Origin: Sphingopyxis solisilvae
GTDB taxonomy: Bacteria; Pseudomonadota; Alphaproteobacteria; Sphingomonadales; Sphingomonadaceae
Direction of reading: 5' to 3'
Length of the DNA stretch: 64,000 bases
Assembly: GCF_015475875.1 (NCBI RefSeq)
Contig: NZ_JADKYM010000004.1
Span: 1 to 64,000, forward strand
Below are positions 56,474 through 64,000 of this stretch, piece after piece. A program made the translations under genes and the position numbers. Every line of letters begins with the position of its first letter. Position 1 is the first letter of the stretch. The notes under the pieces were generated by a model, which did no database searches, was not told the DNA's origin, and was given only the letters and a program-made list of their open reading frames with translations.

Positions 56474-56854
56474 ATGAAGTTTCTCGATGGTTTCGGCGAA
56501 CAGGCCTATGCGCTGCTGCGCATCGTCGCGGGTCTGTTGTTCCTGGCGCATGGGGTGCAGAAATTCTTCAACTTCCCCGCCGATTTTCCCTATCCGCTCA
56601 ATCCGATGCTGTACGCTGCGGGCGCAATCGAACTGGTCGCGGGCGGGCTGATCGCCATCGGCCTGCTCACCCGCCCCGCGGCTTTCATTGCCAGCGGCAT
56701 GTCGGCGGTCGGCTATTGGGTCGCGCACGGGATGCAAAGCCCCTTTCCGATCGCCAATGGCGGCGAGACGATCGCGCTTTATTGCTTCATCTTTCTGTTC
56801 ATCGCAACGCGCGGGGCGGGGATCTGGAGCGTCGATGGGGCGCGGAAAGCGTAG
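56474..56854 (+). CDS. DoxX-family membrane protein
   Basis: 126 aa with four predicted helices. DoxX features are LRIVAGLLFLAHGVQKF, YAAGAIELVAGGLIAIGLLTRPAAF and a C-terminal FIFLFIATRGAGIWS. DoxX proteins often act beside thiol-redox or respiratory partners but have no single known reaction. ATG 56474 follows GAGGAGGGG. It is divergent from the CMD-sigma pair across about 140 bp and may answer to the same stress. Confidence 0.9.
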   Translation: MKFLDGFGEQAYALLRIVAGLLFLAHGVQKFFNFPADFPYPLNPMLYAAGAIELVAGGLIAIGLLTRPAAFIASGMSAVGYWVAHGMQSPFPIANGGETIALYCFIFLFIATRGAGIWSVDGARKA

Positions 56855-56899
56855 CGCATTATGGGTTAGTGGCCGTTTTCGACCGGTTGCGGACATCGA

Positions 56900-57033
56900 T
56901 CCTCCCTGTCGCGCAGCGATGGGGAGGTGGCAGCGCGAAGCGCTGACGGAGGGGCTTTGGCGCAAACGTCGTCGCCCCTCCACCATCCGCTACGCGGACG
57001 GTCCCCCTCCCCATCGCTGCGCGACGGGGAGGA
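56900..57033. repeat. Composite palindromic intergenic repeat, family A copy 3
   Basis: 134 bp bounded by TCCTCCCTG and GGGGAGGA, with the inner halves in the same order as copy 1 at 32901. It lies 45 bp after the DoxX stop. Differences from copy 1 are concentrated in the loops and largely keep base pairing, suggesting conserved secondary structure. Confidence 0.88.
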
Positions 57034-57078
57034 TCGTCAAGAGCAGCTTCCTACCCCAAAGCCGACACCGCACCGCCA

Positions 57079-57109
57079 CAAAACGGGGGCGACCGATACG
57101 GCCGCCCCC
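57079..57109 (-). terminator. Rho-independent terminator of the heme-receptor pair
   Basis: On the minus strand the stem GGGGGCG/CGCCCCC (57109-57103 and 57091-57085) is followed by GTTTTGT. It lies about 30 bp downstream of the stop codon of the gene at 57138. Confidence 0.65.
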
Positions 57110-57137
57110 AGTTGCGGGCTTCACATAGTGAAGAGTA

Positions 57138-58112
57138 TCAAAGCTTGCGGGTATTCGCCTCGATCAACTTTTTCGCTTCGGCGATCGCCTTCGCGGTGGT
57201 CAGTTTCTTACCCTGCACCTCGTCGGCGATTTCGAGCAGGCGGCCGCTGATCACGGTGCCGGTCTGCGCTTCCTCGTCGATCGCGATGCCGCCCTTTGTC
57301 GCCGCGACGCGGTCCCATTCGGCGCGCACCGCGCCCCAATAATCCTTTGTCGCCGCCCAATAATCGTCGGCGGCCTTCACGTCATATTGGTCGTTCTTGG
57401 TATAGGTGTTGAGGACATACTCCTGCACGATCGGCACAAGCTTGCCGTCCTTGGTCCCCATTTTGGTATTGTCCTGCCAGTGGACCCAGCCGTCAGGCGA
57501 ACTCTGGTGGCGGTTGATCGACAGATAGCGGTCATAGACGGGATTGCGGACGGCATCGCGGCGCGCGAGCGGGCGCCAGGTCCAGCTCGAACGCCAGCGG
57601 CGGACGCCGCCCTGTGTCTCGAACTGGCCCCAGCCGGCATAGCGCGGGCTGTCGTCGACCTGATAGACGGTCTGCGACCAGCGCCCGGTGCGCATCCGTT
57701 CGGGCACATCTTCCCATGCCCAGCTGTTGCGATCCGAATAGGCGAGGATTTTGGCGGGTTCATATTCCCAATCCTGTCGCCAATGCTTGATGATGTGCGA
57801 CTTACCCTCATGCTCGATGACGAGCAGATGCTGCAGCACGATCTTGCGGCCGGTATCCTCGATCACGCGCACCACTTCATTGCCGCCTGATTTCTTCGGC
57901 TCGAGCGGCTGATAGGCCGGATCCCAGCGCGTCGATTCCTGCATGTCGAACCGCACCTTGTAGTTGCCCGCCATGGCAAGAATGTCGGCGCGATCCTGTT
58001 CGAAGGTGGCCGCAGCGGCGTCGGCGGCGATCGGCGGGTGCGCCGGTGCGGTAGCGGGAAGCGCCGCGGCACAGAGCAGCAAGGTCGCGGCGATTTTGCG
58101 ATATTTGGTCAT
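57138..58112 (-). CDS. DUF6607-like secreted protein next to a heme-type receptor
   Basis: 324 aa with a signal peptide (MTKYRKIAATLLLCAAALPATA). The mature protein is Trp-rich with repeated HWRQDWEYEP, WGQFETQGGVRRWRSSWTWRPL and HWQDNTKMG motifs, in line with the DUF6607 pattern, a family found beside TonB receptors for heme or hemoglobin. No biochemical function is established. It starts 22 bp after the receptor gene and is most likely in the same iron-regulated transcript. Confidence 0.8.
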   Translation of the reverse strand: MTKYRKIAATLLLCAAALPATAPAHPPIAADAAAATFEQDRADILAMAGNYKVRFDMQESTRWDPAYQPLEPKKSGGNEVVRVIEDTGRKIVLQHLLVIEHEGKSHIIKHWRQDWEYEPAKILAYSDRNSWAWEDVPERMRTGRWSQTVYQVDDSPRYAGWGQFETQGGVRRWRSSWTWRPLARRDAVRNPVYDRYLSINRHQSSPDGWVHWQDNTKMGTKDGKLVPIVQEYVLNTYTKNDQYDVKAADDYWAATKDYWGAVRAEWDRVAATKGGIAIDEEAQTGTVISGRLLEIADEVQGKKLTTAKAIAEAKKLIEANTRKL

Positions 58113-58134
58113 CTTGGCAGTCCTTCAAGCGTGG

Positions 58135-60357
58135 TCAGAAACGGAAACTGAGCGACACCGACGCGTTGCGGCCCGGCTGGGTGTAGGCGTCGGTGACGGT
58201 CGAGGTGGACGCGAGGCCGCGGACGTCGCTCCACCAGGCATATTTCTTGTCGAGGATGTTGAATATCCCGGCGCGCAGCGTCAGGCCGTCGACAATCCGC
58301 GCGAATGCCGTTGCGTCGAGAATGGTGAAAGCGTCGGGGCGGAAACAGTCGGGGGTGCATATCCCGGTCGTGCGCGATGCGCTGACGCGGGCGCTGTGCG
58401 TCATGATGACCTGCCCGCCGAACCGACCTTGCCGCTCGCGATAGCCGACCCCGGCGACGAGCTTGAGCGGATCGATCGTCGACAGGGGCGAACGCCCGCC
58501 CGCGGGATCGATCACATCGCCCTTGGCATAGGATAGGGCGAGCGTCGCATAGAGGCCGGAGGACGCCCGCCCCTCGAACCGCGCTTCGGCGCCTTTGACG
58601 CGGACGCGATCGAGATTGACGAATTGATAGAGGATGGGGTTGGCGATCGTCCCGGCGCCGCCAATCTGTTCCTGGCTAATGAAATCCTTGTAGCGCGCCG
58701 AAAAACCGGTGACGTCGAGGCTGACCGCATCGCTGGCAAAGCGGATGCCGCCCTCGACGCTTTCGCTGCGTTCGGGGCCAAGATCGGGATTGGGGATCGA
58801 GCGATAGGAAAAGAAGGGCGAGGTCAGGTTTTCGAAGAACTGGTTGACCTGTCCGGGCTCGGGCGCCTTGAACCCGGTCGCATAATTGGCGAACAGCCGC
58901 ACCTGATCGGTGATTTTCCACACCGCACCGAATTTCGGCGACAGCCGCGATCCGTCCTGCTTCGCCCCGGCAAAGGTCGGCAGCAGCGGGTCATTGTCGG
59001 GCGACAGATCGTACCAGTCGAAACGCAGCGCCGGATAGAGCAGCAGGCGTCCGTCCGCGACTGAAATCTCGTCGCCGACGAACAGGCCCGCGCGGGTGAA
59101 GTCGGTCGTCGGAAAGGCGCGTGTCGGAAACACCTCGCCCGCCGGCGGCACGGTGCCGTCGCGCAGGCCGCGCTGACGCGTCTGGCTGATGTCGCCGCCG
59201 AACACGAGGCGGTGGGTGATCGCGCCGGTGGTGAAATCGGCGCGCGCATCGGCGGATGCGCCAATCACCCGGTTTTCGAATGTGTTAAGCCGGGTGCGGT
59301 CCGGGAGGGTGGTGCGATCCTCCTCGGTATATTGGCGATCCTCGCCGTCCTGCCAGTACAGCGCGACGCGGGCGAAATCGATCGCCCCCTCCCCTTCCCA
59401 GCTCCAGTCGAGCGATACGCGCTTGCGATTACCGCTGTCGAATCCTTCGAGGCGGTCGACAGCAGCGCTGAGGCCCGAGAGACCGTTGGTATAAAGATGC
59501 GTGTCGAGATATTCGCCGGTCAGGCGCAGCTTGTGGCCGTTCGCCGGGTCGTAAACGAGGCGGACCAGGGCGGCATCGGAACGGCCATCCTGCGGATTGG
59601 GCCGCGTCCGCGCGGCGCCGGTGCCGCCGACGATGCCCCGATTGTCCAATTCCTGATAATCGCGGCGCGTGTAGGCCGCCATCGCCGACCAGTCGCCGCT
59701 GCGCCCCGCGAGGATCGCGGTTTCGCTGAACTCCCGATCGGCGCTGCTATACGCGGCGCGGAGCAGACCACCCACGCTTTTGCCTTGCTCCAGAAAGTCG
59801 GCCGGGTCGGCGGTGATGAAGCTGACCGCGCCCGCCAGCCCGTCGCTGCCGTAAAGGGCGGACGAGGGACCACGCAGGATCTCGACCGACTTGATCAGGC
59901 CGAGATCGACATAATCGCCGCGCCCCGATGCCTGCGCGCCAAAGCTGAAGCCGTCGGGGACGCGGACGCCGTCGACCTGGATCAGCACGCGGTTGCCGCC
60001 GATGCCGCGGATGTTGAAGCTGTCGTTGCCGGCGCGACCCGTGGCGCCGAGCGCGGCGCCGAAGCGGGCGGGCTGGCGCTGGACGCTGACCCCGGGCTCG
60101 AACCGGATGAGGTCGCGGATGTCGGTGACCAATTCGTCGGCAATCTGTTCGGCCGACTTGACGGTGACGGTGACCGGCACGTCCTCGACCTTCACCGCGG
60201 TGCGCGTCGCGGTGACGACGATCTGGTTCTTGCGCGCCAGCCAATATTCGCCGTCATTGTCCTGCGCGAACGCCGGCTGCGCGGTCGCGGCGAGCGCGAG
60301 GCTCAATGCGCTGCCGACGGCAAGACGGGACAGGAACGGCGCGCGGTAACTGGTCAA
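58135..60357 (-). CDS. TonB-dependent heme/hemoglobin-type receptor
   Basis: 740 aa with signal peptide ending QPAFAQ. TonB box QIVVTATRT, plug motifs VPVTVTVKSAEQI, FNIRGIGGNRVLIQVDGVRVPDGF and VEILRGPSSALYGSDGLAGAVSF match the hemoglobin/transferrin/lactoferrin receptor family; the barrel ends RNASVSLSFRF. It should import heme (or a related iron source) with TonB energy. Two Fur-like palindromes lie at 60375 and 60435, so iron repression is likely. It is followed by the DUF6607-like gene. Confidence 0.9.
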   Translation of the reverse strand: MTSYRAPFLSRLAVGSALSLALAATAQPAFAQDNDGEYWLARKNQIVVTATRTAVKVEDVPVTVTVKSAEQIADELVTDIRDLIRFEPGVSVQRQPARFGAALGATGRAGNDSFNIRGIGGNRVLIQVDGVRVPDGFSFGAQASGRGDYVDLGLIKSVEILRGPSSALYGSDGLAGAVSFITADPADFLEQGKSVGGLLRAAYSSADREFSETAILAGRSGDWSAMAAYTRRDYQELDNRGIVGGTGAARTRPNPQDGRSDAALVRLVYDPANGHKLRLTGEYLDTHLYTNGLSGLSAAVDRLEGFDSGNRKRVSLDWSWEGEGAIDFARVALYWQDGEDRQYTEEDRTTLPDRTRLNTFENRVIGASADARADFTTGAITHRLVFGGDISQTRQRGLRDGTVPPAGEVFPTRAFPTTDFTRAGLFVGDEISVADGRLLLYPALRFDWYDLSPDNDPLLPTFAGAKQDGSRLSPKFGAVWKITDQVRLFANYATGFKAPEPGQVNQFFENLTSPFFSYRSIPNPDLGPERSESVEGGIRFASDAVSLDVTGFSARYKDFISQEQIGGAGTIANPILYQFVNLDRVRVKGAEARFEGRASSGLYATLALSYAKGDVIDPAGGRSPLSTIDPLKLVAGVGYRERQGRFGGQVIMTHSARVSASRTTGICTPDCFRPDAFTILDATAFARIVDGLTLRAGIFNILDKKYAWWSDVRGLASTSTVTDAYTQPGRNASVSLSFRF

Positions 60358-60374
60358 TTTTCTTCCCCTTATTG

Positions 60375-60393
60375 ATTGCGAGTGATTCGCAAT
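60375..60393 (-). promoter_or_regulatory. Fur-like box proximal to the heme receptor gene
   Basis: ATTGCGAGTGATTCGCAAT is palindromic at 16 of 19 positions and resembles alphaproteobacterial Fur boxes (TTGCGA/TCGCAA halves). It lies 18 bp before the start codon, so binding would block transcription or initiation. Inferred from pattern. Confidence 0.65.
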
Positions 60394-60434
60394 AGCGGCG
60401 CTTTAGGGGCGTCAAACTGCGCCGTCAATATGCT

Positions 60435-60453
60435 ATTGCGAACTAATCGCGAC
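60435..60453 (-). promoter_or_regulatory. Second Fur-like box upstream of the heme receptor gene
   Basis: ATTGCGAACTAATCGCGAC shares the ATTGCGA half with the proximal box and has an imperfect second half. Spacing between box centres is 60 bp. It could be an auxiliary Fur site or overlap the promoter. Confidence 0.5.
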
Positions 60454-60603
60454 ATAAGCATATTGGCGTACAGGTGGCGTTGAAGGGCGTCGTACCCGGC
60501 CGGTTGGAACGGTATGAGATGTCGCGCTCAGCTCGCGCTCGGCTGAGGTACGCCACGTCTATTGTTTGAAGAATGGCAGGAAGCGACGGGTTGCGGACAT
60601 AAA

Positions 60604-60729
60604 GCCCCTCCCCTTCAGGGGAGGGGTTGGGGTGGGGTCCATCGGCCTAGTGCAAGGCCGATGGACCCCACCCGCTGCGACTAACGAACAAATTCGTAAG
60701 TCTCGCTGCCCTCCCCTGAAGGGGAGGGC
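60604..60729. repeat. Nested palindromic intergenic repeat, family B
   Basis: Outer hairpins built from CCCTCCCCTTCAGGGGAGGG at 60607-60626 and the related copy near 60709-60728 enclose an inner palindrome, GGGGTCCATCGGCC at 60634-60647 with its complement at 60655-60669. The 126-bp element lies between the heme receptor and phoH and marks the right border of the accessory segment. Confidence 0.82.
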
Positions 60730-60781
60730 GTAGTTCTACGCTACCGTCCGATCCCTAACCCAAAGCCGTCATCGTCCGCCC

Positions 60782-61789
60782 TTAGCTCCCCGGCCCCTCA
60801 TACGCCTCGACGATGCGCCCGACGATCGGGTGGCGGACGACGTCGGCGCTGGTGAAGCGGCTGACGTTGATGCCCTCCAGCCCTTCGAGCCGCGCGACCG
60901 CGTCGGCGAGGCCCGAGGTTGCGGGTACGGGCAGGTCGACCTGCTTGGGGTCGCCGCAGATCACCATGCGGCTGTTCATGCCGAAACGCGTCAGGAACAT
61001 CTTCATCTGCGGGATCGTCGTATTCTGTGCCTCGTCGAGGATGATGAAGGCATCGGCGAGCGTGCGGCCGCGCATGAAGGCGAGCGGCGCGATCTCGATT
61101 TCGCCACTCGCGATGCGGCGTTCGACCTGCTCGGCGGGGAGGCAGTCGTGGAGCGCGTCGTAGAGCGGGCGCAGATAGGGATCGACCTTTTCCTTCATGT
61201 CACCCGGCAGGAAACCCAGCTTCTCGCCCGCCTCGACCGCGGGGCGCGACAGGATCAGGCGCTGGACGCTGCCGGTGATGAGCTGTGCCACCGCCTGGGC
61301 AACGGCGAGATAGGTCTTGCCGGTGCCCGCGGGGCCGAGTGCGAAGATCACGTCGTCGCGCGCGAGCGCCTGCATATAGGGAACCTGCGATGGCGCGCGC
61401 GGGACGATCGTTTTCTTGCGCGTGCGGATCATCACCGTCGGCGTCTCGCTCGCGTCGTGGCGGATGATGCCGTCGAGCGTCGGCTGCGCCGACATCGCGA
61501 TCACCCCGTCGACCATGCCCGCGTCGACCTCCTGCCCCTTTTCGATGCGGTCATAAAGATCGGTCAGCACGTCGCGGGCGCGCGCCGCCGCTTCGGCCTC
61601 GCCCTCGATCTGCACCCGGTTGCCGCGCGCCGAGATATAGACGCCGAGCCGGTTTTCGATCGCGACCAGGTTGCGGTCGAACTCGCCAAACAGGATGCCC
61701 AGTAATTGTGTCCGTTCAAATTCGGCCGTCAGTCGAACGCGATCGCCGGGTTCGGCGGGGGTAGCGGCGGTCATCGGGCGTTTCGACAC
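60782..61789 (-). CDS. phoH: PhoH-family ATPase
   Basis: 335 aa. Walker A GPAGTGKTYLAVAQAV near residue 155 and Walker B IILDEAQNTT; an N-terminal KH-like part precedes it. Usually encoded between miaB and ybeY and thought to act in RNA metabolism with YbeY. Here it follows miaB on the same strand after 128 bp with repeats, but ybeY is 6 kb further on. Confidence 0.94.
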   Translation of the reverse strand: MSKRPMTAATPAEPGDRVRLTAEFERTQLLGILFGEFDRNLVAIENRLGVYISARGNRVQIEGEAEAAARARDVLTDLYDRIEKGQEVDAGMVDGVIAMSAQPTLDGIIRHDASETPTVMIRTRKKTIVPRAPSQVPYMQALARDDVIFALGPAGTGKTYLAVAQAVAQLITGSVQRLILSRPAVEAGEKLGFLPGDMKEKVDPYLRPLYDALHDCLPAEQVERRIASGEIEIAPLAFMRGRTLADAFIILDEAQNTTIPQMKMFLTRFGMNSRMVICGDPKQVDLPVPATSGLADAVARLEGLEGINVSRFTSADVVRHPIVGRIVEAYEGPGS

Positions 61790-61824
61790 GTGGGCAAGGC
61801 TCCTTCAGGGATCAAATCAACTGT

Positions 61825-61903
61825 ACTCCCGCGAAGGCGGGAGTCCATCACCGATGCTCTTGAAATTCGACGGCCCGTGATGGGCCCCTGCCTTCGCAGG
61901 GGC
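61825..61903. repeat. Short palindromic repeats between miaB and phoH
   Basis: Two perfect hairpins, ACTCCCGCGAAGGCGGGAGT (61825-61844) and GCCCCTGCCTTCGCAGGGGC (61884-61903), frame about 39 bp that include a GGCCCGTGATGGGCC palindrome. The paired motifs resemble REP-type units common in this bacterial group. They may end transcription after miaB or protect the mRNA. Confidence 0.8.
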
Positions 61904-61917
61904 GCAGCAGCGCGGGA

Positions 61918-63264
61918 TCATGCAACCGCCATAAGCGGTTCGGCGCCAAGGCTGTTCGGACCGGCCGAGGTGATGCGCACATCGACCATGTCACCGATCG
62001 CAAGACCGGGCGCCGTGACATGGACCGATTGCAGCCACGGCGATTTACCGATCAGCTGGCCGTCGCGCTTGCCCGTGCGTTCGAGCAGCAGGCGTGTCGT
62101 GCGACCGACGGTGGCTTCGTTGAACGCCTGTTGCTGCTCGTTGAGCAATGCTTGCAGCCGCTGGAGCCGGTCGTTCATCACCGCTTCGTCGATCTGGCCC
62201 TCCATCGTCGCCGCGGGGGTGCCGGGTCGGCGCGAATATTTGAAGCTGTACGCCATCGCATATTCGGTCGCGCGGACGATATCGAGCGTCGCTTGAAAAT
62301 CCTCTTCGCTTTCGCCGGGGAAGCCGACAATGAAGTCGCCCGAAATCGCGATGTCGGGGCGCGCCGCGCGGACGCGTTCGATGACGCGCAAATAGCTTTC
62401 GCTGCTGTGGCTGCGGTTCATCGCGGCAAGAATGCGGTCGCTGCCCGCCTGCACCGGCAGGTGGAGGAAGGGCATCAGCTTGTCGACCTCGCCATGCGCG
62501 GCGATCAACCCGTCGGTCATATCGTTGGGGTGGCTGGTCGTATAGCGGATGCGCTCCAGCCCGTCCTCGCGGGCGAGTTCGCGGATCAGGCCGTCGAGGC
62601 CGATCGTGCGACCCTTGTCGTCTTCGCCGTCCCAGGCGTTGACGTTCTGCCCAAGCAGGGTGATCTCGCGCGCTCCGCCCGCGACCAGCGCGCGCGCCTC
62701 CGCGATCAGGTCCACGAAGGGGCGGCTGATCTCGGCACCGCGGGTGTAGGGAACGACGCAATAGGTGCAGAATTTGTCGCAGCCCTCCTGCACGGTCAGG
62801 AAGGCGGTCGGGCGCTGGCCCGCGCCGCGTTTTGGCAAGGCGCCAAACTTGCTGGCGGCGGGCATGTCGAGGTCGACGGCTTTCTCGCCGCGCGCGGCGC
62901 GCGCGAGCAGGTCGGGCAGACGATGATAGGCTTGCGGGCCGACGACGACGTCGACGGTGGGGGCGCGGCGTGCGATCTCGGCGCCCTCGGCCTGCGCGAC
63001 GCAGCCCGCGACGGCGATCGTCGGACGGCTACCGTCGGAACGCTTCAGCCGGCCGATGTCCGAATAGACTTTCTCGGCGGCCTTTTCGCGGATGTGGCAG
63101 GTGTTGAGCACGACGAGGTCGGCATCGGCGCCGTCGGCGGCGGCAACATAGCCTTCGGCGCCCAGCATCTCGGCCATGCGCTCGCCGTCATAGACGTTCA
63201 TCTGGCAACCGAAGGATTTGACGTGGAAAGTCTTGGCAGGATTGGGTTGGGAGTCGGATTTCAT
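61918..63264 (-). CDS. miaB: tRNA-2-methylthio-N6-dimethylallyladenosine synthase MiaB
   Basis: 448 aa. Three domains: UPF0004 with cysteines in FGCQMN, NTCHIRE and GCVAQAE; radical SAM with [15 protein letters not shown]; and a C-terminal TRAM domain. It adds a methylthio group to i6A37 in tRNAs that read UNN codons. ATG 63264 gives the family start ([21 protein letters not shown]); 32 upstream codons overlap the acyltransferase and are not used. First of the miaB-phoH-ybeY-corC group. Confidence 0.96.
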   Translation of the reverse strand: MKSDSQPNPAKTFHVKSFGCQMNVYDGERMAEMLGAEGYVAAADGADADLVVLNTCHIREKAAEKVYSDIGRLKRSDGSRPTIAVAGCVAQAEGAEIARRAPTVDVVVGPQAYHRLPDLLARAARGEKAVDLDMPAASKFGALPKRGAGQRPTAFLTVQEGCDKFCTYCVVPYTRGAEISRPFVDLIAEARALVAGGAREITLLGQNVNAWDGEDDKGRTIGLDGLIRELAREDGLERIRYTTSHPNDMTDGLIAAHGEVDKLMPFLHLPVQAGSDRILAAMNRSHSSESYLRVIERVRAARPDIAISGDFIVGFPGESEEDFQATLDIVRATEYAMAYSFKYSRRPGTPAATMEGQIDEAVMNDRLQRLQALLNEQQQAFNEATVGRTTRLLLERTGKRDGQLIGKSPWLQSVHVTAPGLAIGDMVDVRITSAGPNSLGAEPLMAVA

Positions 63265-63271
63265 CGGCGCG

Positions 63272-64000
63272 CTATAGGCGATGCCGCGGCGCGGCGGAAG
63301 CCGCCGCGAGCGCATCGGCGATGGCAGCCCTCGCCGCCTCATTGATGACCTTGCGGTCATGCTCGGCCTGATCGGGTAGCGGTTCGAGATAGTGGATGGT
63401 CAGCGGGATTGGCCGCTTGCGCGCGAGCAGCCGCTTGAAATTGTCGAGCCCCGATTCGGGGTCGAGCCAGGCAATATTACTCGCCTCCGGCCCATAGTCG
63501 AGGAACACCGGCTGAACCTGAAGATTGGGCGGGGTCGGGATGATCGCCTGGAACAGCGAAGCGCGGAAGGGCAACAAGCCGTCGCCGGGTCCGGTCGTCC
63601 CCTCCGGAAACAGCGTCACCGGGCGTCCGCGCGCGAGGGCGTCGCGCAGGCTGTTCGCCTGATTGTGAATGTCGCGCTTCGCGTCGCGCTGGACATAGAT
63701 GGTGCTGTTCTGGTCGGCGAGCCAGCCGACGACGGGCGTCGTTTTCACTTCCGCCTTTGACACGAACGCCGAGCGCGCGGCGCCGCCGAGCGCGAGAATG
63801 TCGAGCCAGCTGACGTGGTTTGACACGAACAGCACGTCGCGGCGCAGCCGGGTGCCAGTGGTGCGGATCCGCAGCCCCGCGATCCATCCGGCGGCGTTCA
63901 GGAACGCCATGACCATCGGTGAAGGCCGACCGACGGCGCGGTAGAGCAGGTGCGGGACGATCAAAAACAGCAGCGCCAGCACCATCAGGGTCAGGCGGGC
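63272..64000 (-). CDS. Lysophospholipid acyltransferase (PlsC family), truncated by window end
   Basis: At least 242 residues visible; the frame continues to the last base of the window, so the start lies outside. The acyltransferase motifs are present: NHVSWLD (HX4D catalytic) and [11 protein letters not shown], with PLP at the C-terminus. It should acylate lysophosphatidate or a similar lipid. Its stop is 8 bp upstream of the miaB ATG, so they are probably co-transcribed. Confidence 0.9.
   Translation of the reverse strand, partial: ARLTLMVLALLFLIVPHLLYRAVGRPSPMVMAFLNAAGWIAGLRIRTTGTRLRRDVLFVSNHVSWLDILALGGAARSAFVSKAEVKTTPVVGWLADQNSTIYVQRDAKRDIHNQANSLRDALARGRPVTLFPEGTTGPGDGLLPFRASLFQAIIPTPPNLQVQPVFLDYGPEASNIAWLDPESGLDNFKRLLARKRPIPLTIHYLEPLPDQAEHDRKVINEAARAAIADALAAASAAPRHRL

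Overview
The window looks like chromosome of a high-GC alphaproteobacterium, most probably Sphingomonadaceae and close to Sphingopyxis. This is inferred from the protein families, the alphaproteobacterial gene neighbourhoods (ubiG/lysC/ptsP, miaB/phoH/ybeY/corC), three large TonB-dependent receptors and short palindromic intergenic repeats. No database search was possible.

Positions 1-12.3 kb form an oxygen-response block. After the tail of an IS5-family transposase come hemN, a small Cys-rich protein, the complete cbb3 oxidase operon ccoNOQPGHIS (minus strand), an OmpW-like porin, an FnrL-type regulator and a universal stress protein. Three FNR boxes (1657, 9669, 12055) sit in front of hemN, between ccoN and ompW, and in front of usp-fnr. 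The block ends at the 3' half of a tRNA-Lys (12291-12338) beside a 20-bp inverted repeat, which looks like the attachment-site scar of an integrated element.

Positions 12.7-23 kb carry a sugar locus on the minus strand: LacI regulator, a natural fusion of a GH65 glycoside phosphorylase with beta-phosphoglucomutase, a TonB receptor and an MFS transporter. A perfect 42-bp palindromic operator lies at the promoter and a terminator lies before the transporter gene. A secreted M14 carboxypeptidase, tRNA-Thr(CGU) and tRNA-Leu(CAG) follow.

Positions 23.8-38.5 kb are mostly housekeeping: an NDUFA9-like protein, uppP, gltD and gltB with a DUF2059 protein between them, a glutathione transferase, two unrecognised lipoproteins, a YdeI-type protein, ubiG and lysC. 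Positions 38.5-46.7 kb separate lysC from ptsP and hold accessory genes: a second YdeI-type protein, katG, a Gln-rich miniprotein, a TonB receptor in an apparent operon with a YezD-like protein (possible sulfur acquisition), a nitronate monooxygenase and a polyproline lipoprotein.

Positions 46.8-64 kb hold ptsP, a PAP2 phosphatase, rarA, a GT4 glycosyltransferase, corC, ybeY, phoH, miaB and a plsC-like acyltransferase that runs off the right end. Between ybeY and phoH sits a 6-kb accessory segment: an ECF41 sigma factor with its carboxymuconolactone decarboxylase-like partner and a matching promoter, a DoxX protein, a heme-type TonB receptor with a companion protein and Fur-like boxes. Repeats bound the segment.
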